Source: Actinoplanes sandaracinus (GTDB lineage: Bacteria > Actinomycetota > Actinomycetes > Mycobacteriales > Micromonosporaceae). Taken from it: a stretch of DNA of 64,000 nucleotides. Of the stretch, positions 55,768-64,000 are shown piece by piece. Made by a program: the position numbers and the translations under genes. The notes under the pieces were generated by a model that worked only from the letters and a program-made list of their open reading frames with translations, had not been told where the DNA came from and made no database searches. Every line of letters starts with the position of its first letter. Position 1 is the stretch's first letter. Where the stretch lies: assembly GCF_030009775.1 (NCBI RefSeq), contig NZ_JASCTH010000004.1, forward strand, positions 347,660 to 411,659. Reading direction: 5' to 3'.

Positions 55768-57408
55768 ATGACCTACGAGGAGATCCTTCTGTTCGGCCTG
55801 GCCGCGGTTGGGGTGATCATCGTGGTCCATTGGGTCACGGAGAAGACCGGCCTCCCCGCCGCTGTTCTGCTCACCTTGGTCGGCATCACCTACTCGTACA
55901 TGCCGGGGCCCAACATCCCGCTGGACGAGCACTTCATTCTCATGTTCGTTCTGCCGCCCCTGCTCTACAACGCGGCGCTGGACTCATCACTGCTCGACAT
56001 ACGACGCAACATGCGCACCGTGATCAGCCTCTCAGTGGTGCTGGTGCTGGTCACCGCGATGCTGATCGGCCTCGGCTTCTCGCTCTGGGTGACCGGGGCC
56101 ACCCTCGCCGCCGGTGTCGCGCTGGGTGCGGCGGTGGCGCCGCCGGACCCGGTCGCGGCCCTCGCCGTCGGCCGCAAGGCGGGACTGCCCGGCAAGCTGA
56201 TCACCCTGATCCAGGGTGAGGGCCTGCTCAACGACGCGACCGCGCTGACTCTGCTCACCGTGGCGATCGCCGCCCATGAGAAGAACAACTTCTCCTTCGA
56301 GAGCGCGGTCGGCCGGTTCGTCGTCTCGGCCGTCGGTGGCGTGCTCATCGGTGTCGCGGTCGCCTACATCGTGCGGTTCCTGAAGCCGCTGCGAGCCGAC
56401 CCGCTCAGCGCCAACGCCCTGTCGATCATCACGCCGCTGGCCGCCTTCACGGTGGCCGAACACCTGACGCTCTCCGGTGTGCTCGCGGTCGTGGTGGCGG
56501 GTCTCATGGTCGGTCACGACACCCCGCGGTACACCACCGGCGCCAGCCGCCTGCAGACCGCCGCCGTCTGGCGGCTGATCGACTTCCTGCTGGAAGGTGT
56601 GGTCTTCCTGCTGATCGGTCAGCAGGTGCGCGAGATCATCGAAGGGCTCGACCGGTACACGTGGACCCAGATCACCATCGCCCTTTCCGTCACACTCGGC
56701 GTGGTTCTGCTGGTCCGCCCGCTGTGGCTGATCGTCACCCAGCTCCTGCCGCGCCAGCTGCACCTGCGCCTCGGTGGGCAGCAGGACGACGACGACGTGG
56801 ACTCCCGCAAGGAGGAGCCGCTCTCCGGCCGGGAGGTGACCGCTCTGAGCTGGGCCGGCACCCGCGGCGTGATCACCCTGGCGGCGATCTTCATCATCCC
56901 GCCGGAGCCGTACTTCCCCAACCAGAAGCTGCTGGTCTTCTGCGCCCTCGTGGTCGTGCTGGTCACCCTGGTCGGGCAGGGTCTCACCTTCGCCCCGCTG
57001 GTCCGCTGGCTGGGTCTGCGCGCCAACCAGACCGACAAGGCGAAGCTGCGCAACGAGGCCCGCTCGGCCGCGGTGGTGGCCGCGCTCAACCGGCTCGACG
57101 ACATCCAGGACGAGCAGCACGACAACGTCGAGGACGAGGCCATCGAGACCATGCGCAAGCAGCTCGAGATCCGTCTGGACCGTTACCGCCGTCGACTCGA
57201 CCTGCTGGAACAGGTCGAGTCGAGCGAGGTGCCGCAGTCACCGCAGTACGAGGCGGCCCTGATGGTCCGCCAGGCGGTGATCGACGCCGAGCGTGAGGAG
57301 TTGCTGCGCTGGCGCGACGCCGGCCGCCTGAACGACGACAGCCTCAGAGTCCTCAACCGAGAGCTAGACCACGAGGAACTAATCCTGCCAAAACGAGGCA
57401 GCCACTAA
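55768..57408 (+). CDS. CPA1-type Na+/H+ antiporter (NhaP-like)
   Basis: 546 residues. About 12 membrane helices in the first 420 residues. GAAVAPPDPVAALAV and GEGLLNDATALTLLTV carry the Asp residues (PDP, ND) essential for cation/proton exchange in the CPA1 family, and WAGTRGVITLAAIFIIP is also conserved. The C-terminal ~125 residues are cytoplasmic, charged and helical (MRKQLEIRLDRYRRRLDLLE), as in YjcE-like relatives. It should exchange Na+ (or Li+/K+) for H+ at the cell membrane. Four bases behind the DUF4142 gene. Confidence 0.94.
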   Translation: MTYEEILLFGLAAVGVIIVVHWVTEKTGLPAAVLLTLVGITYSYMPGPNIPLDEHFILMFVLPPLLYNAALDSSLLDIRRNMRTVISLSVVLVLVTAMLIGLGFSLWVTGATLAAGVALGAAVAPPDPVAALAVGRKAGLPGKLITLIQGEGLLNDATALTLLTVAIAAHEKNNFSFESAVGRFVVSAVGGVLIGVAVAYIVRFLKPLRADPLSANALSIITPLAAFTVAEHLTLSGVLAVVVAGLMVGHDTPRYTTGASRLQTAAVWRLIDFLLEGVVFLLIGQQVREIIEGLDRYTWTQITIALSVTLGVVLLVRPLWLIVTQLLPRQLHLRLGGQQDDDDVDSRKEEPLSGREVTALSWAGTRGVITLAAIFIIPPEPYFPNQKLLVFCALVVVLVTLVGQGLTFAPLVRWLGLRANQTDKAKLRNEARSAAVVAALNRLDDIQDEQHDNVEDEAIETMRKQLEIRLDRYRRRLDLLEQVESSEVPQSPQYEAALMVRQAVIDAEREELLRWRDAGRLNDDSLRVLNRELDHEELILPKRGSH

Positions 57409-57428
57409 CTCTCGCCCACCTCTGACCT

Positions 57429-57484
57429 CCGCGATCTTGTGGAATTTGCCCGGAACGGTGCGGCAAATTTCCACAAGATCGCGG
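57429..57484. terminator. Long inverted repeat between convergent genes
   Basis: CCGCGATCTTGTGGAATTTG-CC (57429-57450) pairs with 57462-57484 over 22 positions with a single extra base; the loop is ~11 bases. It separates the antiporter and ABC permease genes, which converge. The flanks (cccacctc / gaggtggg) may add more pairs. Confidence 0.75.
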
Positions 57485-57505
57485 CTGGGAGGGGTGAGGT
57501 GGGGA

Positions 57506-59074
57506 TTAGGCGGGGATGTCGCGGCGGTGTAGGGCTAGCAAGCCGGCGCTGGCCAGGGCGGCTGCCACCAAGGTCAACATCATGAGGGGTACGGCGGTGA
57601 AGTCCGCCGACAGGTGCGGCACATGGGTGAACGGCGACACGTCGAGCACCCATTGGTCGAGTTCCAGCAGCGGCCCGGCCAGCATCAGCACCAGACATCC
57701 GGTGACTGCCGCCCACGCCAGCGCGGCCTGCCGGGGAAGCACCCCGACCAGCAGCATCGTCACACCGGCCAGCACCCAGACCGCCGGCAACTGTGCCATC
57801 GCCGAGCGCAGCACCCGGCCGTTGTCCCCCTGCACGAGGCCGGCGAACAGCCCTTCGGCGAGCAGCGCCGCAGCCGGGCCCAGCAGGGTGAAGAGCAGGT
57901 GACCGGCGGCCCAGGCCCACCGGCTCACGTCGGTGCTGAGCAGCGCCTCGGCATGGCCGCTCTGCTCCTCGTCACGCATCCGCAGCGCGGCCTGCACCGC
58001 GTAACAGGCGGCGATCACACCGCAGACCTGCGCGATCGTGCCGAAGTAGGCGTCGGACATGGTGTCGGCCCCGCCGAGCCGCCCGAACATCTCCCCCACC
58101 CCGGCCGAGTCCTCGGCGATCTGCACCGCGCTGTCGCCCACCAGGCCGAAGATCAGGCCGAGCGCGGCGAACCCGGCGGTCCAGCCGAACAGCAGGCCAC
58201 GGTGCAGCCGCCAGGCCAGCGCCACCGGTGAGCGCAGGGACGCCGCGGCCGTCGCCGGCCCGAGCCGTCCGGCGAGAAGACCTCCGCCGACGTCACGGCG
58301 GGTCAGGAGGTACGCCGAGGCGGCCACCGTGATCACCGTCAGAGCGACCGCCGGCAACGCGAGCCACCAGTCGTCGGTCCCGAACGGGAAGACCCGGTGC
58401 GCCCAGCCGATCGGCGACAGCCAGGCCAGCCACTCCAGCCGCCCGCTGCCGAGCGCCGAGATGTCCCCGCCCAGCCGCAGCACGTAGGCCCCGCCCAGGA
58501 CCAGCACCGCGATCGAACGGGCGGTGCGGGCACTGCTGCTGAGCTGCGCCGCGACCGCTCCGACGCCGGCGAAGACCCAGCCGCTGACCGCGAACACCAC
58601 GCCCAGCGCGACCGATCCGCCCGCCGGCAGCCCTTTGCCGATCAGGGTGACCGCGACGACCACACCCATGACCGTGCTCGCCGCGACGGTGGCGAGCAGA
58701 GCGGCGGCCAGCGGCGCGAACCTGCCGACCACGGTGGCCCGGATCAGCTCGAGACGCCCGGTCTCCTCGTCGGCCCGGGTGTGCCGGATGACGGTGAGCA
58801 GCGCGGCGAGCCCGACCAGGACCGGAACGAACCCGCCCCGCCACACCGTCAGCTCGCCGATGCTGTCGCCGTGGAGCGGGCCGTAGAGTGCCACGAACCC
58901 GGCGTTGCCGGCGCTGAGCCGGGCGTAGTCGGAACGCTCCCGCACGGTCGCGAACAGCGTGTCGAAACCGGTGACATAGGTGTAGGGCAGCAGCCCGAGG
59001 CCCAGCACCCACAGCGGCATGACGAACCGGTCACGCCGCAGGACGAGCCGCAGCAGCCGCAGAGTGCCGGTCAT
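57506..59074 (-). CDS. ABC-2 type exporter permease
   Basis: 522 residues with about twelve membrane helices ([12 protein letters not shown] at the start, then [20 protein letters not shown]; later [20 protein letters not shown]). The motif [20 protein letters not shown], repeated in the second half as [20 protein letters not shown], is typical of actinobacterial fused permeases that carry both halves of an ABC-2 membrane domain. The ATG overlaps the end of the ATPase gene by 4 bases. With the TetR gene upstream it forms an inducible exporter, probably of a drug or toxic lipid-like compound; substrate unknown. Confidence 0.92.
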   Translation of the reverse strand: MTGTLRLLRLVLRRDRFVMPLWVLGLGLLPYTYVTGFDTLFATVRERSDYARLSAGNAGFVALYGPLHGDSIGELTVWRGGFVPVLVGLAALLTVIRHTRADEETGRLELIRATVVGRFAPLAAALLATVAASTVMGVVVAVTLIGKGLPAGGSVALGVVFAVSGWVFAGVGAVAAQLSSSARTARSIAVLVLGGAYVLRLGGDISALGSGRLEWLAWLSPIGWAHRVFPFGTDDWWLALPAVALTVITVAASAYLLTRRDVGGGLLAGRLGPATAAASLRSPVALAWRLHRGLLFGWTAGFAALGLIFGLVGDSAVQIAEDSAGVGEMFGRLGGADTMSDAYFGTIAQVCGVIAACYAVQAALRMRDEEQSGHAEALLSTDVSRWAWAAGHLLFTLLGPAAALLAEGLFAGLVQGDNGRVLRSAMAQLPAVWVLAGVTMLLVGVLPRQAALAWAAVTGCLVLMLAGPLLELDQWVLDVSPFTHVPHLSADFTAVPLMMLTLVAAALASAGLLALHRRDIPA

Positions 59075-60036
59075 CGCACGCCCTCCGCGTCTCGCGTCGT
59101 GCCATCCGCGTCCCGGGCCGCGCTTGCAGTGTCTCGGGCCGTGCTTTCGGTGTCTCGGGCATAGTGCCGCAGGAACAGTTCCTCCAGTGACGGCGGCTGG
59201 CTGACCAGGCTGCGCACCCCGGCCGCGACCAGCGACCGCAACGCGGGTTCCAGGCCGTCGGCGTCGACGTCGAACGCCACCCGGCCGTCCTCGGCGGTCA
59301 GGCCGTGCACTCCGGTGATGGCGGCCAGCCCGTCCACCGGACCGGCCAGTTCGGCCCGGATCGTGGTGCGGGTCAGATGCCGCAGGTCGGCGAGGGTGCC
59401 GCTCTCCACCGCCCGGCCGGCCCGGATGATGGTCAGCCGGTCACAGAGCGCCTCGACCTCGGACAGGATGTGGCTGGACAGCAGGACCGTACGGTCGCCG
59501 CGTCTCTTCTCCTGAAGGATCAGGTCCCGGAAGACCGCCTCCATCAGCGGGTCCAGCCCGGAGGTCGGCTCGTCGAGGATGAGCAGTTCCACATCGGAGG
59601 CGAGCGCCGCGACCAGCGCCACCTTCTGCCGGTTGCCCTTGGAGTAGGCCCGGCCCTTCTTCCGCGGGTCGAGCTCGAACCGCTCGATCAGGTCGTCGCG
59701 GCGTTTCCGGTCAAGGCCGCCACGCAGCCGGCCGAGCAGGTCGATCACCTCGCCGCCGGTGAGGTTGGGCCAGAACGTGACGTCGCCGGGCACGTAGGCC
59801 AGGCGGCGGTGCAGCGCCGTCGCGTCGGCCCACGGGTCGCCGCCGAGCAGCCGGGCCGACCCGCCGTCGGGCCGCATCAGCCCGAGCAGGACGCGGATCG
59901 TGGTGGTCTTGCCGGCCCCGTTCGGCCCCAGGAAGCCGTGCACCTCGCCGGCGCGGACCCGCAGGTCCAGGCCGTCCAGAGCGGTGACCGCCCCGAACCG
60001 TTTGATCAGTCCTTCGACATCGATGGCATCCGCCAT
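59071..60036 (-). CDS. ABC transporter ATP-binding protein (exporter)
   Basis: 321 residues. Walker [11 protein letters not shown] (residues ~38-47), Q-loop region GLMRPDG, signature-like [15 protein letters not shown] (SGGxxQ altered to SKGNRQ), Walker [15 protein letters not shown], and His switch [13 protein letters not shown]. The SKGNRQ variant is usual in this actinobacterial ABC-2 group. The last ~70 residues after the catalytic domain include a DUF4162-like stretch. The final residues carry a repeated motif [20 protein letters not shown] of low complexity. It powers the adjacent permease. Confidence 0.94.
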   Translation of the reverse strand: MADAIDVEGLIKRFGAVTALDGLDLRVRAGEVHGFLGPNGAGKTTTIRVLLGLMRPDGGSARLLGGDPWADATALHRRLAYVPGDVTFWPNLTGGEVIDLLGRLRGGLDRKRRDDLIERFELDPRKKGRAYSKGNRQKVALVAALASDVELLILDEPTSGLDPLMEAVFRDLILQEKRRGDRTVLLSSHILSEVEALCDRLTIIRAGRAVESGTLADLRHLTRTTIRAELAGPVDGLAAITGVHGLTAEDGRVAFDVDADGLEPALRSLVAAGVRSLVSQPPSLEELFLRHYARDTESTARDTASAARDADGTTRDAEGVR

Positions 60037-60653
60037 GACCTCTCGTCTCCCGTCAACGAGTCACCTAGCCGGTCCAGTTCTTTGAGTGTCTGGCCGGCCT
60101 GCTCAGGAGTGAGGAGTGGTTGGGCGAAGATCTCCACGGAGGCCCGGATCATGCGCAGGTAACCGGGAACCTCCCCGACGTCCTCGCCGAGGACGGCCGA
60201 GAGCTGGTCGCGCATCAGGAACATGCCCATCTTCATGGCGCCGAGGACGGCCGCGTAGGCCCGCGGGTCGGACGCCTCCAGGTGAGTGGTCGCCAGCCAG
60301 CGCTCGCCGTGCTCGACCGCCTGCGCGAACATGGCGGAGCCGCGCGGCGAACCGTCCATCAGGGACCGGACCAGATATTGCTGGAGAGCCATCGCCTCGG
60401 GGGCGAGCGCGCCGACCGCCTGGCTCTCGGTGAACCGCATCTGGATCTGCGCGATCTGGCCCATCGCGAACTCGTCGCAGGCGTCGCGCAGCCCCTCCTT
60501 GGACCCGAAGTGGTGCCGGAGCAGGCCCGAGGAGACGCCGGCGGCCTGGGCGATGTCCCGGATCGTGGCGCCGGCGATGCCGCGCTCGGTGAAGAGCGCG
60601 ATCGCGGCGTCCCGGATGCGGGCTCGGGCGGTCAGATCGTTACCACTACTCAC
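60006..60653 (-). CDS. TetR family regulator of the ABC exporter
   Basis: 215 residues from a [26 protein letters not shown], then [20 protein letters not shown] (SGLLRHHF in place of xxLYxHF) near residues 10-50. A helical effector domain follows, with [20 protein letters not shown] and [20 protein letters not shown]. It overlaps the ATPase gene by 31 bases, which is strong evidence for one operon. Three GTGTAG/CTACAC half-sites sit just upstream of its start, so it is expected to repress its own operon and be released by the exported compound. Confidence 0.94.
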   Translation of the reverse strand: MSSGNDLTARARIRDAAIALFTERGIAGATIRDIAQAAGVSSGLLRHHFGSKEGLRDACDEFAMGQIAQIQMRFTESQAVGALAPEAMALQQYLVRSLMDGSPRGSAMFAQAVEHGERWLATTHLEASDPRAYAAVLGAMKMGMFLMRDQLSAVLGEDVGEVPGYLRMIRASVEIFAQPLLTPEQAGQTLKELDRLGDSLTGDERSWRMPSMSKD

Positions 60654-60655
60654 CC

Positions 60656-60681
60656 GTGTAGCGTACTACACAGGCGTGTAG
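60656..60681. promoter_or_regulatory. TetR-type operator, three half-sites
   Basis: GTGTAG (60656-60661), CTACAC (60666-60671) and GTGTAG (60676-60681), evenly spaced at 10 bases so that each neighbouring pair is an inverted repeat. It ends three bases before the TetR start codon, where a repressor would cover the promoter. The even 10-base helical spacing allows two dimers to bind one face. Confidence 0.75.
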
Positions 60682-60695
60682 CCGAGCATATATTT

Positions 60696-61592
60696 CTATG
60701 CGCCGTTGACCATCGCCGCGGGCACCCGGCTCGCGGACAGCTCCCACCGGGCCAGCAGATCGGCGTAGACGCCGGAGTCGATCAGCCGCTGCAGGGCGTC
60801 CCGCAGGCAGTCCCGCAGGGCGGTGTTGTCCTTGGCGACCGCGATGCCGAAGAGCACCCTCTCGTACTGGTGATCCGATGCGAGCTGGAAGAAGGCGCTG
60901 GTCCGCTCGTCGGTCGCCACGAACGACGCCGGCGGGTAATCCTGCAGCACCGCCGCGACCCGTCCGGTCCGCAACTCCACCAGGACATCGGCGTTCGTCG
61001 CCACGCTCCGGATCGTCAGCCCCCGGTCACCGCACTCCGTGCGCAAGCGGATCAGCATCTCCTCCTGGAAGGTGCCCTGCTCGGTGGCGGCCGACCGGCC
61101 GCAGAGGTCCGCGAGTTCGGTGATGCTGCCCGGGTTGCCCCGCTGCACCAGGATCGACGTGCCGGTGGAGAGGTAGTTGACGAAGTCCGCCTTGGCCCGC
61201 CGCTCCTCGGTGTCGGTCATCGACGACAGCACCCCGTCGTAGACGCCGGCCCCGACGTCGTCCAGGGCCGTGCTGAAGGAGCCCATCACCATCTCGGTAC
61301 GGACGCCGAGAACCTGCCCGAGCGCGACGGCCAGATCCGGCTCGAAGCCGATGATGGTGCGACCGTCCGCGGCGAAGTACTCCATCGGCGCGTAACTGGC
61401 GTCGGTCACCAACCGCAGGAAGCCTTTCGCCCGCACCTGCTCCGGCAGCCGGGCGTGCAGCGCGTCGTCCTTGGTCACCGAGGCGACCTCGTCCAGCCCA
61501 CCGCCCTCGGCGGCCGGCTCGGCACGCGTGCAGCCGCCGGCCCCGAGCAGGGCGGCGATGCCGAGGACGACGATGCTACGGCGCAGAGTCAT
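60696..61592 (-). CDS. Family-3 extracellular solute-binding lipoprotein
   Basis: 298 residues from ATG 61592 (AAAGGG seven bases upstream). The signal IVVLGIAALLGAGGC gives a lipobox with Cys near 21. The rest is a PBP-type amino-acid-binding fold: GFLRLVTDASYAPMEYFAAD, GFEPDLAVALGQVLGVRTEM, LSSMTDTEERRAKADFVNYL and GVYADLLARW are conserved blocks of family 3. It lacks an adjacent permease. Its start overlaps the end of the GGDEF-EAL gene (ATGA), so the two are translated together. It may sense an amino acid for the signalling protein rather than serve transport. Confidence 0.92.
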   Translation of the reverse strand: MTLRRSIVVLGIAALLGAGGCTRAEPAAEGGGLDEVASVTKDDALHARLPEQVRAKGFLRLVTDASYAPMEYFAADGRTIIGFEPDLAVALGQVLGVRTEMVMGSFSTALDDVGAGVYDGVLSSMTDTEERRAKADFVNYLSTGTSILVQRGNPGSITELADLCGRSAATEQGTFQEEMLIRLRTECGDRGLTIRSVATNADVLVELRTGRVAAVLQDYPPASFVATDERTSAFFQLASDHQYERVLFGIAVAKDNTALRDCLRDALQRLIDSGVYADLLARWELSASRVPAAMVNGA

Positions 61593-63583
61593 CTGCTGGC
61601 CCTTTCGGTGTCGATCACAGTGGGTACGGCGAAGGTCGGGGCGACCTGCGGCCACGGCGCCGGGCGCCCGATCAGGTATCCCTGCGCCTCGTCACAGCCG
61701 GCCTCGATCAGCCAGCGGTACACCTCGGCCGTCTCGACGCCCTCGGCGGTGACCCGGCTGCCCAGGCCGTGCGCCAGCGCGATCACCGAGCGGACGATGG
61801 CCCGGCTCTGCGGGTCGTCCGCGACGTCCTTGACGAACGCCCGGTCGATCTTGATCTCGGTGACCGGCAGGCCCCGAAGATGGGAGAGGCTGGTGTAACC
61901 GGCCCCGAAGTCGTCGATCGAGATGCCGACCCCGAGGGCCGCCACCTCCCCGATCGCCCGTTCGACGGTCTCCACGTCTCCGGCCAGCGCGGTCTCGGTG
62001 ATCTCCAGGACCAGCCGCTGCGGGGCCGTGCCGGCCTCCGCCAGCAGGGCGGCGACGAGGGCGGGGAAGCCCGGCGCCTCGAGGTTGCGAGCCGACACGT
62101 TCACCGACACGGCCCAGGACTGCCCGGCGGCGGTCCAGCCGAGCTGGTCGGCCAGAGCCCGGCGCAACACCCACTCGGTGAGCGGAACGATCAGCCCCGA
62201 GTGCTCGGCGGCCGGAAGGAAATCGCCCGGCGGCACGAGCCCGCGCTGCGGGTGCTGCCAGCGGACCAGGGCCTCCAGCGCGTGTACGTCGCCGTCGGTC
62301 ACCCCGACCTTGGGCTGGTAGTGCAGGATCAGCTCGTCGCGTTCCAGGGCGTGCCGCAGCTCGGCCTGCACGACCAGCCACTGGTGCGGGTGCCCGGCCC
62401 CCTCGCCGGAATAGACGACGACGTCGACGGTGCCCCGCTTGCCCTGGTACATCGCGATGTCCGCGCGCTGCTTCAGCTCCTGCAGCTGACTGCCGTGCTC
62501 CGGGTAGAGCGCGATGCCGAAACTCGCCTCGATGCTCAGCGGCACACCGTCCAGCACCGTCTCCTCGGCGAGCCGGTCCCGCACCCTCTCCATCAGGGCG
62601 ACCGCCTCCGCGCTGTCGAGGCCGGGGAGGAGCAGCGCGAACTCGTCGCCGCCGAGCCGGGCCAGGATGTCCTCACGCCCGAGCACCGACCGGAACCGCT
62701 GCGACACCACCCGCAGCAGCTCGTCGCCGGCGTGATGGCCCAGGGTGTCGTTGACCTCCTTGAAACGGTTGAGGTCGACGAGCACCACCGCGCCGTGGCC
62801 GCCGTCGCGGGCCGCCCGGTCCAGCCGCGCCTCCGCCCAGGTGCGGAACGCGGTGCGGTTCGGCAGCCCGGTCAGCGCGTCGTGCAGGGCGTTGTGCCGC
62901 TGGTCGGCGGCGTACCGGCGCAGCGAACGGGTGATCCACCAGGCCAGCAGCGCGAGCACCAGGTAGAGGGCGGCCAGACCGGCGCCGATCCGCCAGTAGG
63001 TGTGCTCGACCTGCGCCTGCAGGCGATCCGCGATCTTCTGGTACGGCAGGTACACCTCGATCACGCCGATCGACTGACCGGTCGCGCTGGCGAGCATCGG
63101 CTGCATCACCCGGATGGTCTGGGTGCGGCCGGTGATCACGCGGGCCCGTGCCTCACCGTTCGCGGCGGCCAGGAAATCAGGATCCGACACGGGTACGCCA
63201 CTGCTGGTCGACCCGTCGTCGGAGAAGATGACCCGCCCGCTGAAACCGCGCAGCCGCAGGTGCTGCACCGACCCGTTGTAGACGGCCAACCGGGTGGCCT
63301 CCCGCATCCGGTCGTGCTGCTCCTGGGTGAGGCCCCGGCGGCTCAGGTCGTCACTGCCGAACGCTGGGGAGTCCTCGCTGTTCAGGGCTGGTGCGATCAC
63401 CATCTGGGTGATGACGTCGGCCTGGGCCAGGCCCTGGGCGCGGCCCTGCTCGGCCGCCGCCCGGCTGTAGTCCTGCGACACGAGCGCCCCGAGCGCGACC
63501 ACCGGGACGAGGCTGGCCGCCGCGAAGGTCGCGAACAGGCGGGAGGTGCTCCGCACTGGCGGCCGGGCCCGGCGTTTCCACAT
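61589..63583 (-). CDS. GGDEF-EAL protein (c-di-GMP synthesis/breakdown) with extracytoplasmic sensor
   Basis: 664 residues. Membrane helix 1 near 15-37 (LFATFAAASLVPVVALGALV), an extracytoplasmic sensor of ~150 residues, and helix 2 near 195-215. The GGDEF domain keeps its active-site motif (RLGGDEFALLL, ~ residues 310-320), and the EAL domain its catalytic start (LEALVRWQHPQRGLVPPGDF, ~ 420) with VLEITETAL and SIDDFGAGYTSL. Both enzyme sites look intact, so it may make or destroy c-di-GMP depending on the signal. It is coupled to the solute-binding lipoprotein gene and follows a sugar-type ABC ATPase gene by 39 bases. Confidence 0.95.
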   Translation of the reverse strand: MWKRRARPPVRSTSRLFATFAAASLVPVVALGALVSQDYSRAAAEQGRAQGLAQADVITQMVIAPALNSEDSPAFGSDDLSRRGLTQEQHDRMREATRLAVYNGSVQHLRLRGFSGRVIFSDDGSTSSGVPVSDPDFLAAANGEARARVITGRTQTIRVMQPMLASATGQSIGVIEVYLPYQKIADRLQAQVEHTYWRIGAGLAALYLVLALLAWWITRSLRRYAADQRHNALHDALTGLPNRTAFRTWAEARLDRAARDGGHGAVVLVDLNRFKEVNDTLGHHAGDELLRVVSQRFRSVLGREDILARLGGDEFALLLPGLDSAEAVALMERVRDRLAEETVLDGVPLSIEASFGIALYPEHGSQLQELKQRADIAMYQGKRGTVDVVVYSGEGAGHPHQWLVVQAELRHALERDELILHYQPKVGVTDGDVHALEALVRWQHPQRGLVPPGDFLPAAEHSGLIVPLTEWVLRRALADQLGWTAAGQSWAVSVNVSARNLEAPGFPALVAALLAEAGTAPQRLVLEITETALAGDVETVERAIGEVAALGVGISIDDFGAGYTSLSHLRGLPVTEIKIDRAFVKDVADDPQSRAIVRSVIALAHGLGSRVTAEGVETAEVYRWLIEAGCDEAQGYLIGRPAPWPQVAPTFAVPTVIDTERASR

Positions 63584-63622
63584 GTGAAACTGATCGACGC
63601 CGAGCGCCGGGCCTTGAGGAAA

Positions 63623-64000
63623 TCAGCCGGGCGGCGGCTGCGCACCAGTCATGATGGCGACCGCGTCGGACATCGAATGGGACTGCGGGGTGATGACCGC
63701 GATCCGGCGGCCCAGTCGCTGGATGTGGATCCGATCCGCGATCTCGAAGACATGTGGCATGTTGTGGCTGATCAGGATGACCGGCAGGCCCCGGTCGCGG
63801 ACGTCGCGGATGAGCTGCAGGACCCGGTTGCTCTCCTTCACCCCGAGCGCGGCGGTCGGCTCGTCGAGGATCACCACCTTGCTGCCGAAGGCCGCCGACC
63901 GGGCCACCGCGACGGCCTGGCGCTGGCCCCCGGAGAGGGACTCCACCGCCTGCCCGATGTTCTGGAGGGTGCCGACACCCAACTCGCTCATGTGCCGGGC
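63623..64000 (-). CDS. ABC transporter ATP-binding protein, sugar type, C-terminal fragment
   Basis: The last ~125 residues of a protein that continues beyond the right edge. Present here: ESLSGGQRQAVAVARSAAFG (ABC signature), VVILDEPTAALGVKES (Walker B, with the AALG variant typical of monosaccharide importers such as FrcA/XylG single-domain ATPases), and ILISHNMPHVF (His switch). Walker A lies outside the window. It ends 39 bases before the GGDEF-EAL gene. Confidence 0.9.
   Translation of the reverse strand, partial: ARHMSELGVGTLQNIGQAVESLSGGQRQAVAVARSAAFGSKVVILDEPTAALGVKESNRVLQLIRDVRDRGLPVILISHNMPHVFEIADRIHIQRLGRRIAVITPQSHSMSDAVAIMTGAQPPPG

Overview
The window is about 72% GC, with dense genes, many GTG and TTG starts and purine-rich ribosome binding sites. 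Actinobacterial families (DUF3107, DUF3040, DUF397, a trans-acting enoyl reductase relative, a LysM Rpf-type muralidase) sit beside a chemotaxis receptor and a GGDEF-EAL protein. This points to a Micromonosporaceae actinobacterium, most likely Actinoplanes or a close relative; the assignment is inferred from gene content only. I see no insertion sequence, prophage, CRISPR array or rRNA. There is one tRNA gene (Arg-CCU).

Layout. 1-8.35 kb: a hydrolase fragment, a proline-rich protein, a TetR-DUF3107-DEAD helicase run, DUF2470, a methyltransferase and a metal-handling pair. 8.35-14.3 kb: a repeat-rich stretch holding a GNAT protein, a RecQ helicase with a phosphoribosyltransferase-like tail, and about 1.45 kb of gene-free tandem repeats. 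14.3-25.2 kb: mostly minus strand, with two SDRs, a membrane Ser/Thr kinase, a membrane-fused spermidine synthase-like protein, a secreted coiled-coil hydrolase, and an overlapping block of receiver-PP2C phosphatase, CHASE3 kinase, single-domain receiver and inositol monophosphatase. 25.3-34.6 kb: M28 peptidase, DHFR-like, Smr, TPR, an OmpR-type two-component pair, DAHP synthase and small membrane proteins. 34.8-42.1 kb: a 1621-residue secreted nuclease/5'-nucleotidase, a secreted metalloprotease, the tRNA and an Rpf-type muralidase. 42.1-53.4 kb: mixed metabolic and regulatory genes. 53.4-64 kb: S-adenosylhomocysteinase, DUF4142, an antiporter, an ABC exporter with its TetR regulator, and a solute-binding protein / GGDEF-EAL / sugar ABC ATPase group.

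The strongest regulatory content is three cis-acting RNAs. A 25-residue leader peptide rich in Trp, Phe and Tyr, with mutually exclusive hairpins, precedes DAHP synthase (31874-32003). A probable S-adenosylhomocysteine riboswitch with a terminator-like platform precedes ahcY (about 53480-53605). A probable ydaO-type c-di-AMP riboswitch precedes the Rpf-type muralidase (about 41805-42005). Other signals are two perfect DnaA boxes just upstream of recQ, a triple half-site TetR operator at 60656-60681, and tandem repeats that several times touch or cross stop codons.
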